Assembly: GCA_030407085.1 (NCBI GenBank)
Contig: CM059587.1
Span: forward strand, 24,959,001-25,023,000
From: Trichopria drosophilae
Taxonomy: Eukaryota > Arthropoda > Insecta > Hymenoptera > Diapriidae
Direction: 5' to 3'
Length of the DNA: 64,000 nucleotides
Shown: positions 1 through 14,200 of the stretch, piece by piece
How the letters are laid out: every line of letters starts with the position of its first letter
Numbering within the stretch: position 1 is the first letter of the stretch
Program-made: the position numbers and the translations under genes
Notes under the pieces: generated by a model
The model's database searches: none
Told to the model about the DNA's origin: nothing
The model's input: the letters and a program-made list of their open reading frames with translations, nothing else

Positions 1-3000
1 CAATCAGCAGTCATTGTCGTGCGATTGGAAAAGTTGTTTATTTCTTCAATAAACTGGACAGATTACAAAAGGAGGAATCTGAAACCTTACCTACGCATGA
101 TCCTTTTTATTAGTCTTTTTCGCAGTTTTATTTTGTAAAATAATATCCGGCTCTCAGTGTTTGTCCACGCGGAAAAAAGAAATAAGTTCGAGCAACCAAT
201 GCCTAAAACCATCAGATTCAGACGAGAAATTGGTTGGTACACTCAAATAAATAGTTTGAATAAGAAACAAGCGCAAACAGAAATAATCAGTTGATTAGTG
301 CAACTATTTCCTTGATTGATTCATGCAATTTCTCATCTGGACTTATAACATCTTTGCGGGTGGTTGCCTCAACTAATTGTTTTTTTTTTATATTAATACG
401 CAAAGCATTTTTCGAATGGTAATGTATCTTTCATATTATAGTTGTTAAAACTGTTGATGGGAACTAGCTTTAGTGACACATAAACACACTGTACTTATAT
501 TTTTCTTGAGTTCGTTTGAATTTGCTCGTTAAGTAAAATCTGTAATTTTTAACAATGCGGTTTAATCGCACTTTCAGAGTTATTTAGTACTCTCATTCGG
601 TATCACTAGTTTTACGGTACTAATAATTCAATTATTGACTAGGGAACTGTATTTTCACTTACTAAATGCGAAAATAATGAACCTATAGATATTTCGAATG
701 TCTTTTATCAACAAATGTTATTGGCATATGTTTATTTTAAAACTTAAAAAAAATTGTAAGCATTGTCGTCGAACTGAAAGTTTTATAAAAAAAATGTATT
801 TTTAATTAAAAATTTTATATTATTTTAGAAATATATGTAATAAAAGTGATCGATTCTCAGTAATTGCATAACATTTAGTGAATCATGTCTTACCCATCTA
901 GCTCTGTGTAATTTATAGTTGTGCTAAATATGCACTAATTTATAACATCTAAGTACATTAATTCTACAGTACTAATAAACTATTACATGTACACAAATGA
1001 AATAGCAGAATATTGGTACAGGAAAATGTAAAAATTCCTAATTTCTAGGCTTTCCTAAAACTCCTTCTATTCTTTATTTATTATCTTTATGGTAATTGAA
1101 AATTTAGGACATTAAAGATAATTGATAATCTTTTATCATCAGATATAAGAAAATTGAGTTCACTCGTAAGATTAATAACACCATATCCTATAGCAAAACT
1201 TATCATGAAATGACTAAGTTCCTTTTTTAAATATCAACATGTTCCTTAATACTTTATCGTGATTAATTTTGATCTTCGACGCGTCTTTGCAAAATATCGA
1301 ATTTTAGTTATGATATTAGCGGAGTCGGATGTATTTCGAATATTTTGTCGCATGTGGTATAAGTAAGAACATGGAAAAAATATCAATAAAAAATTAGTCC
1401 ATGTAGTGAGTTTCAATATTGACCGCACATAATTTTCTCGGTTTACTTGTGCCAAATATAAACTTTCAATACTTTTGAATTATTATCGTAATTATAAAAT
1501 TTAATTGGGGCAATCCGTAAAAGTTCATATTTTTAGCATATCGATCGAAACTTTAAATTAACGAGCTATTGCTTCTATAGGATTGGACCATATTGAAATA
1601 TTTGACGATTAATGTACCCAATTACACGTCAGCATGGTGCATTGTTAAACTTATAGCTTTTGTCGCATGTTTTCTAAAAGTCCATTTTTGGTTGTATTAT
1701 TGTTGAAATCTCCTTCGGGAAATAGTCAGGTACGGCAAAGACTTAACGCGCTTATGAAATTCATCAATTAAATCTGGAAAGGGTATTGACGCAGTGTCGG
1801 ACTACATATCCGTATTGTTCTATTTTTCATTTTCCGATATGGTCGATGTTATTTGAGTAATGCTCAAGTTCACGATCCGCGCAATAAATAACTCAATTTA
1901 TACTTATGCACAGGCAAGAATATTTTGTAAAAATATTAAATGGATGAATTTAAGATGTTTACCACCGTCGAGTAGAATGTCGACGTTATTATTTTTTGTT
2001 AAAAGTTAATTTCACGAAAAAAAGAAGCGATGAAGTTCTTAAATTTTTAATTAATCTACATTAAACGGTTTACGACTGTAAGAGGAACATAAATTTTTTG
2101 AAGACGCCTTTTGACGATAGCAAAGAGTTTCATTAATTTTTGAAGAAGATTTCACTTGAGAAAAACCTAATTAATTACAGCCTTTACAGAGCCAGTTAAT
2201 CAATTCTGCTAACAGCAAGTTTGTAAATACTTTGGATGTTTTCGACTGGGTAATTATTTTTGCTTTATGTTAATAAAAGAACGATTATTTTTGGACTGAA
2301 ATATCACGATTCTTAATCAGTACAAAGGCATTTTAAGAAACTTGTGTAAAGAGTCGTTTCATAAAATAGCAACTAATCCGATTAGCCATTATAACGTCAT
2401 ATTTAACTACTATGAACAAAATCTCTGTGCCATCAAATGAAGTCAAGAGTAATGCAGGGATAAAGGAATATTAGTGGTTTTCTGTCTATGACGACTTTAT
2501 ACGTGTGTAAATTAGGAATGAATATGCACAATAAATATTATTCCTGGCTGGTGTTTGGAATTTTCAAATTTTCTTTTTCCGCGAATCCGAGCTTCTGCGA
2601 TTCCCTTACAGAATGATCATTAGTAACTTGTGCGCCAGTAGCATTCGAAGCTTACCCTGCGAGAGTATTGCGATGAATATTGATGAGCGTTCTTTGTTCA
2701 ACCACACTGAGGAAAGAGATTCACCTCGATTATCCAGTCTTCTGATGAAATATGGATCGTCAAAAGTTGCGAATTAGGATTCCAAATTCTAGATGCACCT
2801 GCTTAGATGTCTAGCAAAATTACGCAATTTATTATTCTTCGCGGAAACTTGTCTTAAGAAGGGCCATCGATTATTTAGTATAAGCTTGATGCATTAATAA
2901 GTGGTATTGATGTAGGTACTGCAAGTAAATTTTAAGGTAGAGTAACTTTCTTGTGTAAAATGACGAAGTAAATAAATGTGACCAAGAAACAATAATTTTC

Positions 3001-6000
3001 CATCGAATGTCCATTAAAGTACCTTTTGATCCCTCGGATGCATCGGAGCAACCGTTTTCCTGTCTACTATCATCGATCCAGTTTGAAATTACGCTCGTAA
3101 CTTCTTCACCGTTTTACACGTTGTTACTTGATTGGCTCCTGATGAAGTATTAGAGAAACCCCTGTGTCGTCCCCTTATTTGCAAAATCTGTGGTTCATCT
3201 CAAATCCATTACATTTTTATGAGACTCCACCAGACGAGCGACGTAAATATAAGAGTAGTCAAGATCTCGTTACTAAATTACATCCCATTTAACGCAGGCT
3301 ATTACGAATCAATGAAATCGATTTAATCAAATCTAGAAAAAATCTGTAAAATCCTATCAGTTTTTAAGACTTTAACACTTGATTCCCGTAATCTGATTTC
3401 AAGAGTAAACTTGGACATATCTGGAATTTTTATTTCTCTTTCATTTGACTGTTTTATGACAGTATTAAAAAAAATTGCACTGGACTGATTCAGTCGACTG
3501 ATATTTTCGAAATAAAAATGTTATATCAACATTTTAAATATCATGACCGCTTTAATTTATTTGGAACTGAGAACATTCTACCGGAAGTAGAATATCTCAC
3601 ACTGTAGTCAGCCCGCTACGTTGAAGCGAATATTGCCACCAATAACCTTTTACGATATAATCTTTTGTTTTTATTGCTTCATTTTTTTTTCTTGAAATAT
3701 TATTACTGAATCCGTGTTTTTGCAACAATCCGGTCTTTTATATAATTTATAAATTTTAATATACATTAAAATAAATGTGTTTCATCAATCTATTATCAGG
3801 TTTAACACATCACGACTTTTGAAAAATATGAAAGATTTCTGCGTAATTATAACAAGTCAAATATGTTAATAAGAATCCACTCAATGTGGCAATAAAAGAA
3901 TGTATTATTTTTTTGATATGTAGTAAATGTATTCAAAGGAAATAAGGTTCAGAATATTTTAATTTTCAAAGTACTTTTTCGATAAGATGAAACATGCAAC
4001 GTTCAGGGCATTTTTTTTTAAGATCAATTAACAGAATCCAATAATATGGAACAACAAATATTTATTGAACAATGAAATATTAAATTCAGGAAATGTTTTG
4101 GAAACTTGCATGAATAATTTTCTATTTCATTTTTTTAATTTCACCTGCTAATATTTCCCTGTATGCGATAAAGCGGTTAATCCAACTTTCTAGGTCATTT
4201 TATGAAATTTTTGTAATACATTACGATTTTATTCTTGCATGTTGCGATGACTACTATTGTGGTAACTGAATCAATTCAAACAAAAATGTCGACGAATCTA
4301 GTTAAATACCAGTATACACTAGCGTTTGATGAAGTAATTAAAAATAAATATTCATTTTTCAAAAATGAATGCGAGTCCAAGTATATGGTATGATTTTCAA
4401 TAAAAAAAGCTTCTTCGACAAAACATGATCGGTTTATTGCCAGAAAATAAACAATCGAACGATCAAAGCTACATTTCTATATTTTGAAAAAGCCGGCCAA
4501 GTATAAAAAATGACTGTGAAATTTTCTAGTTATTTTACCAATTTGTCATCGACTATAAAAATTTAATTTAAAAAAAAAAGTTTCAATTTCAGTTTCTTTA
4601 CCTAACGAATTCTCTTTCAAAGCTCAGAAATCAATAAATTTGATTTAGGTCGACGTTTTTAGGACCTATCCTCAGATAGTTATACAAAAATGTAAAAAAA
4701 ATCGATTTTTTCAATGTTACAAGTGGGATAAATAGTGCAGTTTTTATTTCTACACTACACTACAATATTTGTATTACATAATGTTACCACCATATCAGTG
4801 TATTACATTTTAAGAATTTCTTTTAATCTTACTGCCCTGTATATACATTGTACTGATAAATTTACTCGTTTAAAGGCGTTAGAATAATTAATAAATTGCT
4901 TTTGAATCGGTCATTAGAATACGAATATTATTATACGTTATCGGTACGGTGTTCCTGCAATGGGATATATTACAAACATTGTATTTTGCAGAATATAATG
5001 CATTGAGTGTATTTTGGGATGCATATTACTATTGGAGGAGGCATTTCACCGTGATTATGAAGTTTGTTTGCGACACAGTCAGCAGAGATAATATTCAGAG
5101 ATAATAATCATTGGTTTGCAGAAATTCGAAGCAAGGGGTTTTAGAGTTTAATGCAATTTTCCCCGTGATTAAATTATCCGGATACACGATTAGTTTCAAT
5201 AATTGAAGATTTTAAATGCATATATTCAAGTATATCTTACAATGGTGATAAATGCAATGTATGATTGTATGCATACAATTCAGTGTCAAATTTGTGGACG
5301 CACTTTACTCAAATTAACAGTAATTTTCACGTAATAAACAATAATTAATAAGATATTTTAAACTATTTGCAAGTAAGTATTGAAGCATCCTACATTCTTT
5401 AGTCAGATGCAATATTAAACACGCTTCTCATAGAAAGTATTAATATAAAATATTCGATGCAATTTATTACGGAATTTTGAAGAGTACAAAAGCATTCATA
5501 CTAAGCAAATATTTAATTTTTTTAAATTTTATAATATTACAATATATATATAAATAAATGCCGAATAAAAAATGTTTATATTAAACATTTCATTATTACA
5601 AAATTACAATTTTAAAAATGTAATAATATGTATAACGCTACTTTCAATTCATGAGAGATGAAATACAGGCATATTAAATTATTAGAATTTTATTTGAAAA
5701 AAATTTGTCAAATGACGCCCACTTTAACAAAATTCCTTGAAGGCTAATAGAAATGTTCGTCTACGAATAAAATAGCGTAGTAAGTGATTTTATTGTCCTA
5801 GTTAGATTTTAAATAAATTAAATGTATGTTTAAACTTGTGAATTTTAATTTAAATTTAAAAGTGAAAAATCTTAAAATATTTAGTGTTTGTTAGATATGA
5901 AAATATTTGATATAACTTTATAAAGAAGATTTTCTTTTATGAAAATTTTAATCAGATCCTTTTCAATAAAATAAATATTAGAAAACATGGAATCTATTTG

Positions 6001-9000
6001 AAATAAACTATAAAAGATATATTATACATTCATATTATAAATTATCTATTTTTCTGAAGTCTAATATACTAAAAGAAAATTGTAAAAAGAAAATTAAAAA
6101 ACAATTTTATTAACAAAAACGTACAAACTTATTTTTGCCACAAAACAGAAAATGTAAAGTTCATATAAACATACTTAAAGAGATAAAAATCATTCCTCCT
6201 CTCTTCAAATTCTTAAAAATTGATGGATCAGTGACTTTAGAGTTTATATTTGGAAAATGCATTAATTTACACATCTACACGTTTAAATTTGATATTTGAA
6301 TATGATTTCCCTTGCTTGCAAGTTTATATGGATTCATATATTTTCCACTCGAAATTAAAAAAATAACTTCAATTGCGTAAGTGAAGTACCATCACCAAAT
6401 GAGAGTCCAATCTATGATACTTTTGTTAGTTTTAACAGGTATGTAAACTAGGTATTTTCGTCGCTGTTTTGAAAAGAACATCAATATTCCAACCGTACAT
6501 ATATATATATTTCGCAAAATAAAAGAAATCGGTGAACAATAGCCGGCATATTTTCTCACATAAGAATAATAGCAAGGACAATTGCGCAATTTGAATCCAT
6601 TTTCTGCAATTCAAATAATTGCTAACAAATCACATATATCATTTTCTAGTTTAACGTCGAATTTAAATGCGTTGTGAAGTCATTGTGGCCTACGAATTTT
6701 GTTGCATATTATGTATTTGATTGATTTAAGTTCTGATTATTGCATTTGCACAAATTTTCGACGGTAATTAATTATATTCTGAATAGTGTTTTATAATCAT
6801 TATTTTTCATTACTATTTCTGTATTATTTTACAAGATTCTATTTTTGATTACTTAATTAAACAATCCATTATGCTCAATTTTATTTAGTTAAATGCAAGG
6901 ACTAAGAGCAACTTTCATTACAGAGTTTTCTCAATTCCATGGGAAATAATATTTTATTTTAGTTATTAGTAGTTATTTTCGTTCTCTATTTAAGCAGGTT
7001 GGAATTTTACATAGTGAGTTAAGTGTTATTCGTTCGATTTTGAATAGTTAGGTAGCGTATACATGTCAAGTAATGTAATGTCTACAAATAACTTAAATAG
7101 CTGACAAAGATTTTGATTAATTCATCTTGTCTAGTGGATTCAATTCCTTCCCGCAAACATTTATCATATATTTCTCTTTTATTACGGAAAAAACAGGTTT
7201 GGACGTACCGACCAAAGAAGTATTGTTAATTAAAATATTGATAGGTCGACCGTTGCTAAGGTAAAGAGAACTTTGCATATAGAACCCCTTACAAAAAGTA
7301 TAGTCACAGCAACCATACAATGGCTGGTGTAACCATAGTATGGAAGGGACATAATTATCAATATAATATGGTCAAGGCAACATCTCTAAGGTTGTAATAA
7401 CCGTTGTATTTTTTCCGTAATCGATATTAATTTGTAGTAAATCTATTCGTAAATTCTGTGCGAAATCTATTTGTTGATTCGCAAACATATCAACCTCCCT
7501 GAAAGAAGAATTTAATGTATGGTGACGCAGTTTTTATATTAATTGTGTCGTGTAATTTTTAGCTTTTTAAATACACCTTGTACAAACATTCTTGCATTGG
7601 TTTTAAGTTTTCTAACTAACTAAAAACTTGTAACACCCTAGTGTTCTGGGTTAAAGTTGCAATTAATTGATTGTCTGGAACTTTCGATCTTGATGTTGAG
7701 GGTTAGAGCTTTTTCAAAGTTCGCGCCAGTCAGATTGCGTTCTCGGTGATATTTTGTTCTTCCTGTTTACGACTTGCAGAGCAATACCTTGCTAGTGCAC
7801 TCTAGACAAATTCGATATATATTGTTTTGATGGAAAAGGATCCTTTTCGTAACACGTAAATTCCATTTTATGTTTAGCAATAACTTTTATTGTTTATATA
7901 ATTTGTATTTAAAAATTTCATGCCATTTATTTCTTTATTACTCTTTATTTGGATTGTTAAACTTTTTAATATCGGGTAATGGAACACGTCTGAACTCCAG
8001 ATTCGCTTTTTTTTAACGATCCAATATCACTTAAAGTAATTCTGAGAAAAATTGATCTAAAAACTGATAAGAGACGTCAAATGAAAGGAAGTTAAATATT
8101 TCTAGAAATATATGTATATAAAACAAAAAAATAATAAAATTATTTTTACGTAATAAGTAACCACATATTGATTTATTGATTAGAAAGAGACAAGTCCAAC
8201 TCCCGCCATAAATGAATTTCGAGTCTGTACACGAAAAAAAGAGTTGACTGGCACAACAAAGAAGTAGTAAGGTTTTCAAACTAAAAAATGAGTAAGCGGT
8301 TACTATACCAATGATAACATTTAAAACTAACGCTTTTTTGGTATAGGTACGAAGCCAGGTTATTTGTAAAAATATCTGGCAAATTAATTGTAAAATGTCA
8401 GAATTTATTATATTCTTGAATCTCTCGTTCTAACTGTGATTACCTGACTTGCGTAAGAATAAACATGTTAAGTAAACATTTTTCGCGAGAAGCTTCACAC
8501 GAGACAGTGTCGACGCGTTCTTTTGAATTTCGACAAAGAAAACAAAGTAGACGCGGATGCTTTATGTGCATCCGTATCATCTTAAAAGCCAGTATTTAGT
8601 TTACCTCTCTGAACCTTTTCACTAATAAGGATTCTGAATGGTCTATTTAGATGACGTAGGCGCCTATTTTATTTCAATTTCCTCCCGAAGAGTCGTAAGA
8701 TACATCATCAGAGTCTCGTGAAATTTTTTTACCGAGACTAGAACGAAAATATTATTCTTAAAAAGCTTCACGATATTGTAAATAAAAAGAATTCAGAGGC
8801 TAACTTTTTGGAAGTAACGTATTCATCATTTTGGAATATCTTATAGACTTCAGAACCATATATGATCAATTATATATTTTAATTCTGTGTTTAAGTAAGT
8901 ACTGTATAAACATTTCAAATTATTTTAAAGAGTTTTGACATTAGAAATTCTGAACAAAATGAGACCACTTTCGGAACCGATAATACTTTCGACGATTTCT

Positions 9001-9432
9001 GACGACTATGCGTTGTTACGTCAAAAACTATTTTTCTCACACTCGACGTTCTTTTTTGCAACCAAAATAGACGTTGAATATTTTCATGCCTTTTTAGAGC
9101 TATGAAGTGATTTCGATGGTTGTAAAAAGATTATCAAAGGTGAAGGGCGGATTCCAAAGTCATCAGTAACTACTTTCGACCCGGACCGTGTCGGATTCTT
9201 ATTTTTAAGTCTTTGTTAGACTACTGTTGCGAAAACTAGACACTTTTTCTCCTCCGTTAACTTTTGCAAGATAGCTTCGTTCTCGCCCATTCTCCAAGTA
9301 ATCCTTCGTATACTTCACGAACATAGATCAACGTTCCCGTTTCTTTACATATGATATCCTCTTTTTAATCATTGTTTTCCTTTGATAGTGTAATCCGCAC
9401 TTGAAAACCCAAACATACTAAGGAAATACTTT
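1..9432. other. AT-rich stretch without a supported gene
   Basis: No splice-bounded coding segment is supported on either strand. The open frames are short (82 codons or fewer) and of AT-rich composition expected by chance. Poly-A and poly-T runs and AT microrepeats are common. A weak inverted repeat (ACCATAC and GTATGG) lies near 7,310-7,345. The sequence is either intergenic or inside a long intron, and nothing here tells which. Confidence 0.6.
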
Positions 9433-9856
9433 CACGGAGAAAAATAATCAGCTGTATCAGCCGAAATATCCGCAGATTCTGCCGATTTCTTCCCTTAGGG
9501 AAAGCTTCTAGTATTCCATTAGAGAGAGCCGATAATTTCAGCTAAAATTACTGAAAAATAACTGTAAATTCCAAACAGTACGAGTCAGCAAAACTGACGG
9601 AAAAAAGTCTGTAAATTTAACCGAAATAAATCTGCTAATGTAGCGGATTATTTTCTTTTGTTAACTCGAGTTTCTATACATATCTGCAGTTTTTAATTGT
9701 CTGTGTCTATCATACTTTCTACATTTCCTGAATTTTGCTCTTAGAAACAGTGAGTGCATAAGTGACTCCACACAGTGCATAGAAATTAATTTTTATATAG
9801 AGGCGAAACTCAACGCCTGTGGCGAAGTGGCATTCTCATATGGGCATATACATGTG

Positions 9857-9877
9857 CATACATACATACATACATAC
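9857..9877. repeat. CATA microsatellite
   Basis: Five perfect CATA units plus one extra base, lying inside the left part of the composite element. It is a simple tetranucleotide repeat with no sign of function. Confidence 0.9.
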
Positions 9878-10283
9878 GGAACGAGTGGAATTCGATTTCG
9901 ATCGATTCGATTCATATTCATATGTACAGTGAATAATGACAGGATGAGGTTATGTAATAAGGGCGAATGAACTGCGACATCTTATGCATGTATGGCATAT
10001 GTGTCAAATGGAGCAGGCCTCGGGAACTGACTTATCCAATTTATCCAATTTATTTCGTGTAACCAATTTATGCTTTTTCGTATGTATATCCACAATTAAT
10101 AAATAATCAATATAGGATAATTGATCAGTTTTCGAATTTCGCACAGACCACTACGCTCTCTGACGCTATCTTGCGCAATCTGGTTTTATGTTAACCGTTA
10201 CCCACCTTTCCGACCGTTACCGACTGAACCCGATATCAAACACGATTCTTCGTATCCCAGGTAGCATATTTGAGTATTCACCA

Positions 10284-10296
10284 GGGGGGGGGGGGG
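10284..10296 (+). repeat. Run of 13 G
   Basis: Thirteen consecutive G residues in otherwise mixed sequence, at the inner end of an inverted repeat whose partner has only six C residues. The length is likely to vary between individuals or to be an assembly-sensitive homopolymer. Confidence 0.9.
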
Positions 10297-10422
10297 TGAC
10301 ACTGCTGCCATATTCCCTATGGTATGTCGGTTCTCTTCGTGACCTCCCACTTATCTCAAAACTTCATCTATCCAAATGGCGCTTGCAGTCAGTCCTGTGC
10401 TCGGCGAGCTTTGGCGTGAAAA

Positions 10423-10730
10423 GATGAAAAACTACGGAGCGCGATTCCTAGACACCGTATTCGCCGACCTTGAATACCTGGTGCACGTATTTCAGCTAGA
10501 ATCATGAAACACTATGGAGCTCGATACCTAGACCCCTTCATCGGCGACCGGTGCACGTATTTCAGCTAGAATCGTGAAAAACTATGCAGCGCGATACCTA
10601 GACCCCGTAATCTGCGAACTTAAACATCTGGTGCACGTATTTTAGATAAAATGGGGAAAAACTACTGAGTGCGATACCTAGTCCCCGTAATCGGTCATCC
10701 TAAAGACCTGGAGCAAATATGTATTTTGCC
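10423..10730 (+). repeat. Minisatellite, about 80-bp unit, under four copies
   Basis: The anchor GTGCACGTAT occurs at 10,481, 10,551 and 10,631, with a decayed version at 10,711, giving spacings of 70, 80 and 80 bp. Units share GTGCACGTATTTCAGCTAGA, TGAAAAACTA, GCGATACCTAGACCCC and TAATC. The second complete unit has lost about 10 bp. A partial unit precedes the first anchor. It lies inside the nested inverted-repeat element and is more GC-rich than its surroundings. Confidence 0.85.
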
Positions 10731-11215
10731 AATCCGATTCAAAACTGCGAATCGTCATATCTCGAGACCGTAATCAGGAAAACATCTGTGCGTTGGTTGC
10801 CAAGCACATGTATAGTAGCGCCATCTAGTGATCTCAAATCCCGGGGTCACAACGAGAACGTTATGAACGAAACAGTTTCACCCCCCTGGTATTCACTAAA
10901 GAAAAGTTATAGAAATGTTAACTTTTGTGAACATTTGTTAACATTTCAATAACTTTTTGTTAGCGGATGCTGAAATGTGCTACCTGGGATTGTATAGATT
11001 GCAATGCGCCAATTTAAATGATTATTATATGTACAGCTAATGTTACACATTATTTTCTGTAACATTTACAGAAACTATCTCTGCAATATTTACCGATTCG
11101 TAAGGCTACAATAGCGGAATCGGAACAGCTAGCACTGCGGATACTTTCGGCAATTCCAGCCGAAAATTTTAGCTGATATGAATCAGCTAATCCAGCGGAG
11201 TCATTTTTCTCCGTG

Positions 11216-14200
11216 TTATGTTTTAAATCTTGACTGAACCAATTTTTGAAAATAAACCATACCCTTGTCATTTACCTACGGTCTAGTTCGACCGTTCGTG
11301 GATATAAGCCGCTATAATAAATAACGAAACGGGAGAGTGTTTCTTCGTGTCGTTAAACGTTGTTTTTGTTTTCCCCCGGAACTGGTACATACACGAAACA
11401 CCCGTCATGTCGCATTGAAGCAGAACTCGTAAATTATTGGTATTGTTGTAGAATTTCTTGTTAGGTCCCTCGTAATGATTTCATTTAATGGTTCGGGAAT
11501 TTTGTAAATGTTTTTATTTATCATGTTATTTAATTTTGTGTTGAGACGCTGTTATTCGGGTGAGCTGAGTAATAATTAGATTTTTACAAATCAATATTAT
11601 TCAACTATCTTTTAATACGGCATATCCACGCAGTCAATATTTTCGTTACTGAATATGACAGTGGCCTTAGCAGGCTAATTTCGTTTTAATAAATTGAAAA
11701 TAGTACTTTTCGTTCTAAGGGCTTAAATTCTACTTCCACCATGTAAACGATTTTTTAATCTTAGTTCTGTGATGGTAAACATTCTACCGTTCCATTATGG
11801 AAAAATCTGAATAAATGTATATGTTTTTATGTATCTCGTTCTTCCAATTTAATTTTATTTGTATCGTTAGATTTTTACAATTATTCATTCTGTTTTTTGG
11901 ATTGAACTATTTCTGTAATTTTTTTTAAGCATAAGGAAGAACGACGAACAAAAACGTTCACGTGTAATTATTCTGCTCTTTTTAATGGTTATTTATTGCT
12001 GTCTTCGTTGTCAGTAGTAATATCATCCTATCGGTCTTTTCACCATTCTTCATTTCATTATCCATCTATTTTTTACTCCCTTACTAATATTTTTTGTATG
12101 CATCTATAGCGTTGATAAAATCACTCATTTTCATAAATATTTCTATGATTTCTGGCTGAAGTAATTAACATTGTTTCACATAGTTTATATTAAAAGAATG
12201 CCTGAAAGTGTTTGCCTAAACACTAGTTAATTAAATAGTACATTATAACATAACTGAATAAAGTATCGCTTAGAACCAAAGTAACACAATTTTTGATTTC
12301 GCGAACAAGAGCGAAAATTCCGTTATAGAGAAAGTCCATAAATATTGATTTTAGAAAATGAGAAAATAGCTTCACGAAAGGAACAATGAATGCATAAAAT
12401 AAATTATCGTAACTAGCAGTAATTATTGAAGCATGCAGAGTGAACAGAAAATATCCCTAGCATGATTTACTCAGAGGATTCTCGATGTCGGTCGAAATTT
12501 TTTAGGAGCAATATAGATTTATGGACTTGGTGCGTTATCGATGCACTTTAGTGTTCTTTTTTCCATCGGTATATTATTTACGATACGTGCCCGTGGTTGC
12601 AGCACCTCCGTCGGACGTTGGCTTTCGGTTCTATTTTATTAACGTGCCCATGGGATCCGTGGCTTCCGGGTGTAGTGCGGGAGTAATTTCCCGCTGCGCT
12701 CCAAGCACGTTTCTGGGTTAACAATTTGTCAGACGCTACTACGTGCCGATTTCCATTGGTTCACGGCTTTGTCGGTTTATCGACGAGATGCAAGGAGGCG
12801 ATATCGGAGGTAATCCACCCGATTATCGTAGCGATAAAGCGGAGAGAGCGCCGCGAAACGGAAAATAGACTCCAAGGACACCTTCCAATGTCAAATGCGT
12901 GCACCCGAATGGTATACCTGTGCCATGGCCTCCAGAAATTTCATTCGCCTTTAAGCTCTTCCGGAGATTTATAGCGCACAGAGTCGCTCGAAGGATACTA
13001 CCCTTCAGGTAACACTCGCAATGTAACAGTTCCAAAAACTAGTTTGCAAATACATCTATTAACTTCATTATTTAATGACTCCATCATTATTCTCCTCATA
13101 ATCGAAAATAGCTGGTCAAGAAAAGATAAAAAATATATAAAACGGTAAATAACTGCCCATGGTAAAAGTAGATGCTGAATAAATAGTCTTGAAAACACTA
13201 AAAATTGTACCATTTGTAAATTGTCAGTAATTTCAGAACATAAAATAAAAATAATGCAAAATCTATATCCATAGCCGTATACTTAGGCTCGGGTAAGTTG
13301 TACCTGATGACGTTTCCCCGTCTCCTTTTTATTTTGATTTTTTAAAAATCCATTTCGTATATATACCTCCTTATCTAAAGGAAATTATATTCATGTTCAT
13401 TTCGGATTCGTGGAAGGCAACAACAGTGAACCGAAGGTCTTATCAGGGTACCTCTTTATATAAGGACGATGCAGAATTAAGCTCTTGTGGGAGGATTCAT
13501 GTACCAGGTTCTTGGGCTATGTTACAGCATAGACCCACTGACAATCATTGTTTGCAGAATATGATATCGTTATAGATTTAAAATTGACAAACTTTTTCCT
13601 ATGCATAATATTCTGAATGTCTGGTATGTTGGTAAGAGTAACAGATATATCATCGAAAAAACTGCACGTTCGAAACGGAAAAAAAAAAACAAGAATGCGT
13701 TTCGACTTATTTTCAGGAACATGGTCATATCTTCGCTACAAGTTTGGCAAAATAAATATCTACATGATAAATAATGAATGAATGAAAACCTATTTCCAGG
13801 ATCGCTAGAAATGTTTGTCAAAAGATATTTAAAAAAAATAAATCACAAAACAGGTTCCTCGGAAAAATCACAGATAAAACCGTAAAAGATGGTTGTATTT
13901 AAGAATTATTAGGTTCGCAGGGCCATATTCAGTTTACAATAATTACATAATTAGAGACTTTTGTCTATTTCCCTAAACCTATACATCTCCCCCCTACATT
14001 ATATTGACTAAAACTTTAGCCTTACGGGAATGGTTAATAACCACGTGACATTTGGTTTCCATAAACTTCGGGAGGATTTGGCGAGACTAGGATACAATTC
14101 CTCAACATCTCCATTACTCAGACGATACTCAAAATGATGATTGCGTTCACTATCCAGTAATTATGGAGATCAGTGAAATAAGTTGTAATTGATCGTTCGA

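Larger units (their letters stand above)
10254..10990. mobile_element. Nested element with ATCCCAGGTAGCA ends
   Basis: ATCCCAGGTAGCA at 10,254-10,266 is repeated exactly in inverted orientation at 10,978-10,990, which bounds a 737-bp unit. Inside is a second, imperfect inverted pair: ATTCACCAGG followed by a G run near 10,277-10,299, against CCCCCCTGGTATTCAC at 10,881-10,896. The interior carries the minisatellite at 10,423-10,730. There is no transposase-like reading frame. It sits wholly inside the 9,433-11,215 unit, so it probably inserted later. Confidence 0.6.
9433..11215. mobile_element. Composite element with 13-bp terminal inverted repeats
   Basis: CACGGAGAAAAAT at 9,433-9,445 is matched exactly, in inverted orientation, at 11,203-11,215. 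Just inside both ends are similar subterminal words such as CAGCTAAAA, CCGAAA, TCCGCAG and CTGTAAAT, repeated several times in both orientations. That layout is typical of non-autonomous DNA transposons. No transposase frame was found. The middle is occupied by a second inverted-repeat element and a minisatellite, so the unit looks like a nest. No superfamily can be assigned from the sequence alone. A near copy of the end motif, with one mismatch, stands alone at 63,069-63,081. Confidence 0.65.

Noticed and set aside
12521..12974. CpG-rich patch with 66- and 82-codon plus frames
   Set aside because: The frames abut in different phases with no intron signals and no recognisable domain; possibly regulatory or repeat DNA.
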